Assembly: GCA_023389155.1 (NCBI GenBank)
Contig: JAEWEV010000018.1
Coordinates: 135,186-199,185, forward strand
Length of the DNA: 64,000 nucleotides
Direction: 5' to 3'
Source of the DNA: Pseudomonadota bacterium
GTDB taxonomy: Bacteria; Pseudomonadota; Gammaproteobacteria; Burkholderiales; Burkholderiaceae_B
Of the stretch, positions 62,205 through 64,000 are shown one piece after another. The notes under the pieces are model-generated. The model worked only from the letters and a program-made list of their open reading frames with translations. It was not told the DNA's origin and made no database searches. How positions within the stretch are numbered: the first letter of the stretch is position 1; each line of letters begins with the position of its first letter. Made by a program: the position numbers and the translations under genes.

Positions 62205-62890
62205 ATGCGTCATTTCTCAGAACCACGACACTCGCGCTGTGCCTTTGCGGTATGCTGGCTGTTCCCGCTGCCGTTGCACAAACGCCGGACACATCCGCAG
62301 GCACAAAGCAGGCCGAGGATCCCGACACCCAGGTTCTGTCTGATACCCTGAGTTATGACGATGCAAACAAAACCAGCGTCTTTACCGGTAATGTCATTTT
62401 GACTCGCGGCTTAATGAAACTGACTGCCGACAAGCTCAATTTGCGCGAAGATGCCGAGGGTTTCCAGTATGGCGTGGCTACCGTCAGCCAGTCGCCGTTC
62501 GTCCACATTCGCCAGGAGCGTCCTGAAGCCTACGAAGTGGTAGAGGCCCAGGGAGATCGCGGTGAATATGACGGCAAGCTCAATACGGTCAAAATGATTG
62601 GCCACGCGACTGTCACGCGTTTCATTTGCGGCAAACCCTTTGATACCGTTAACGGCGAAGTGGTGACGTTCAACAATCAGACCAATACCTACTCAGCCAG
62701 CGGCGGTCCGAAATCGGCAGGCCAGCCAGGGCGCGTACGCTCCATTGCGCAGCCTCGCTCCAAAACCGATCAGGCCGTGGCTGAATGCCGCAAGCTATAT
62801 AACGACAAGCCCATGCCCAGCGAATCCTCAGCCACGCAAGGCAGCGGATCGGACTCCCCCGCCGCCCCGGGCAAAGCAACACAGAATTAA
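62201..62890 (+). CDS. lptA: LPS periplasmic transport protein LptA
   Basis: The 229-residue protein has a signal peptide (TTLALCLCGMLAVPAAVAQ, about residues 8-26) and an OstA-like domain (SYDDANKTSVFTGNVILTRG, YGVATVSQSPFVHIRQERPE). It forms the periplasmic bridge for LPS transport. The C-terminal 60 residues are Ser/Gly/Ala-rich and probably disordered. It is followed 4 bp later by lptB. Confidence 0.93.
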   Translation: MNASFLRTTTLALCLCGMLAVPAAVAQTPDTSAGTKQAEDPDTQVLSDTLSYDDANKTSVFTGNVILTRGLMKLTADKLNLREDAEGFQYGVATVSQSPFVHIRQERPEAYEVVEAQGDRGEYDGKLNTVKMIGHATVTRFICGKPFDTVNGEVVTFNNQTNTYSASGGPKSAGQPGRVRSIAQPRSKTDQAVAECRKLYNDKPMPSESSATQGSGSDSPAAPGKATQN

Positions 62891-62893
62891 TGC

Positions 62894-63685
62894 ATGAATA
62901 CTTCTTCCAGCTCCAGTTTACAGACCAACGCCATTGACGGCCTGGGGCAACTCAAAGCGATCGGCCTGCAGAAAATCTACAATGGCCGAAGTGTTGTCCA
63001 GGATGTGTCGATCTCCGTCTCTAGCGGGGAAGTCGTCGGCCTGCTGGGTCCCAACGGCGCAGGCAAGACCACCAGCTTCTACATGATTGTGGGACTGGTT
63101 CCTGCCGATTTCGGCCGTATTGAAATTGACGGGCGCGATATCACCGCCCTGCCTATTCACAAGCGCGCCCATCTGGGGCTTTCCTATCTGCCTCAGGACG
63201 CTTCCGTATTCCGGCGCCTGACTGTCGAACAGAATATCCAGGCTGTGCTGGAACTGCAGTCAGACCCCGATACGGGCAAAGTACTCACTCGCAAGCGCGT
63301 CAGCGAACAGATGGAGCTGCTGCTCGACGAACTGCAGATCACTCATATACGCAAGAATCCGGCCATTTCATTGTCGGGCGGAGAACGTCGCCGGGTGGAA
63401 ATCGCCCGCGCCCTGGCGACCAATCCCCGCTTCATCCTGCTTGACGAGCCGTTCGCGGGGGTGGATCCCATCGCCGTTATCGAGATCCAGCGTATTGTGC
63501 GCTTTCTCAAGAGCCGGAACATCGGCGTGCTGATTACTGATCATAACGTCCGTGAAACGCTGGGTATCTGCGATCGGGCCTACATCATCAGCGCCGGCAA
63601 AGTGCTGACTGACGGCGAACCCGACTCGATCATCACCAATCCCGAGGTACGCAAAGTCTACCTCGGCGAACATTTCAAAATGTAA
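62894..63685 (+). CDS. lptB: LPS export ABC transporter ATPase LptB
   Basis: The 263-residue protein has Walker A GPNGAGKT (about residues 52-59), signature SLSGGERRRVEIARAL, and Walker B FILLDEPFAGVDP. It matches LptB, which powers LPS extraction from the inner membrane. It starts 4 bp after lptA. The C-terminus VRKVYLGEHFKM is typical. Confidence 0.95.
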   Translation: MNTSSSSSLQTNAIDGLGQLKAIGLQKIYNGRSVVQDVSISVSSGEVVGLLGPNGAGKTTSFYMIVGLVPADFGRIEIDGRDITALPIHKRAHLGLSYLPQDASVFRRLTVEQNIQAVLELQSDPDTGKVLTRKRVSEQMELLLDELQITHIRKNPAISLSGGERRRVEIARALATNPRFILLDEPFAGVDPIAVIEIQRIVRFLKSRNIGVLITDHNVRETLGICDRAYIISAGKVLTDGEPDSIITNPEVRKVYLGEHFKM

Positions 63686-63702
63686 ATTTCAATGTTTACT
63701 CT

Positions 63703-63725
63703 CATGCCCCTGCCTCAGGGGCATG
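63703..63725 (+). other. Perfect hairpin CATGCCCCTG-N3-CAGGGGCATG between lptB and hpf
   Basis: A 10-bp perfect stem with a 3-base loop begins 18 bases after the lptB stop and is not followed by a T run. It may be a processing or attenuation structure between lptB and hpf. The gap to hpf is 225 bp. Confidence 0.6.
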
Positions 63726-63910
63726 TTCGCGCAGAGCCCGGTTACAGGGGGGCTTGTATAAGTCCAAATAAGGTTTAAACTATCTCTGAACCTGGAATAA
63801 ATATCCTTTCACCAACCTGTCTGCAAAAGGAGTCACGCCACCTCTCATTTCTTCACTGACGCCCGGTCTCTTGCGGCGTCTGCCTATTCAACTTTCAAAA
63901 GGAGCACACT

Positions 63911-64000
63911 ATGAATCTTAATATCAGTGGCCATCATGTGGAAATCACCCCTGCCATTAAAGAATACGTAGTGACCAAGTTCGCCAAAGTCCTCAGGCAC
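63911..64000 (+). CDS. hpf: Ribosome hibernation promoting factor HPF, N-terminal part (cut by window edge)
   Basis: The first 30 codons (start MNLNISGHHVEITPAIKEYV) match the HPF/YfiA/RaiA N-terminus; the rest lies outside the window. GGAG seven bases before the ATG supports the start. HPF binds ribosomes in stationary phase. In many proteobacteria rpoN separates lptB from hpf, but it is missing here. Confidence 0.9.
   Translation, partial: MNLNISGHHVEITPAIKEYVVTKFAKVLRH

Noticed and set aside
1..64000. CRISPR arrays, tRNA/rRNA genes, insertion sequences and prophage genes
   Set aside because: No direct-repeat arrays, cloverleaf-like genes, transposase motifs or phage structural genes were seen in the window.

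Overview
The window looks like a chromosomal segment of a betaproteobacterium, most likely of the Alcaligenaceae (Bordetella/Achromobacter/Advenella-like). The reasons are the two Bug/TctC-type periplasmic receptors, the stand-alone heptose adenylyltransferase domain beside ubiB, the Tim44-like gene next to ubiE, and the kdsD-kdsC-lptC-lptA-lptB-hpf order. GC content is moderate (mid-50s by eye). The genus cannot be proven from the sequence alone. I saw no rRNA, tRNA, CRISPR array, insertion sequence or phage gene.

Layout. 1-6.9 kb: the 3' end of an AadA-like aminoglycoside nucleotidyltransferase, a PLP ammonia-lyase/racemase divergent from a D-amino-acid dehydrogenase-like flavoprotein, then an operon (SDR dehydrogenase, SMP-30 lactonase, Bug receptor) facing a divergent LysR regulator. 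7.3-11.3 kb: a three-subunit gluconate-2-dehydrogenase-type periplasmic oxidase (Tat-exported small subunit, GMC flavoprotein, tri-heme cytochrome c) closed by a strong terminator. 11.3-14.4 kb: glutathione reductase, an Asp/Glu racemase-family gene and a VOC protein. 14.6-24.0 kb: one long minus-strand cluster with RpiR regulator, isoaspartyl peptidase, a complete peptide ABC transporter, a DmpA-type aminopeptidase and an M55 D-aminopeptidase. It reads as a scavenging route for unusual (isoaspartyl, beta or D) peptides. 24.3-31.2 kb: an Old Yellow Enzyme homologue, NlpC/P60 lipoprotein, VOC protein, MarR regulator with a perfect palindromic operator, PPK2, ThiD, a Pcm-family methyltransferase and RfaE2.

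31.2-39.5 kb holds ubiquinone genes (ubiB, ubiJ, ubiE) and a Tim44-like gene, split by a nitrate/sulfonate/taurine-type ABC operon that carries an extra amino-acid-type binding protein. 39.6-42.2 kb: phoB-phoR and a YchJ-family gene. 42.6-47.8 kb: a Bug receptor, then an operon of CoA-transferase, two MaoC-fold proteins and a citryl-CoA-lyase-like protein, preceded by a 17-bp perfect palindrome and a LysR gene. This could activate, hydrate and cleave a di- or tricarboxylic acid. 48.0-55.3 kb: an Fe(II)/2OG-type dioxygenase behind a polar amino acid ABC transporter, divergent from the 5-oxoprolinase genes pxpB-pxpC-pxpA. 55.4-64 kb: a YqaA-family membrane protein with a charged insert, ilvA, apt, purT, then the Kdo/LPS-export operon kdsD-kdsC-lptC-lptA-lptB and the start of hpf.

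Most of the window is uptake plus catabolism of organic acids, sugar acids and peptides, mixed with housekeeping genes. The best candidates for under-described biology are the isopeptide cluster (14.6-24 kb), the CoA-transferase/MaoC/citryl-CoA lyase operon with its operator (43.7-46.6 kb), and the dioxygenase-transporter-oxoprolinase neighbourhood (48-55 kb).
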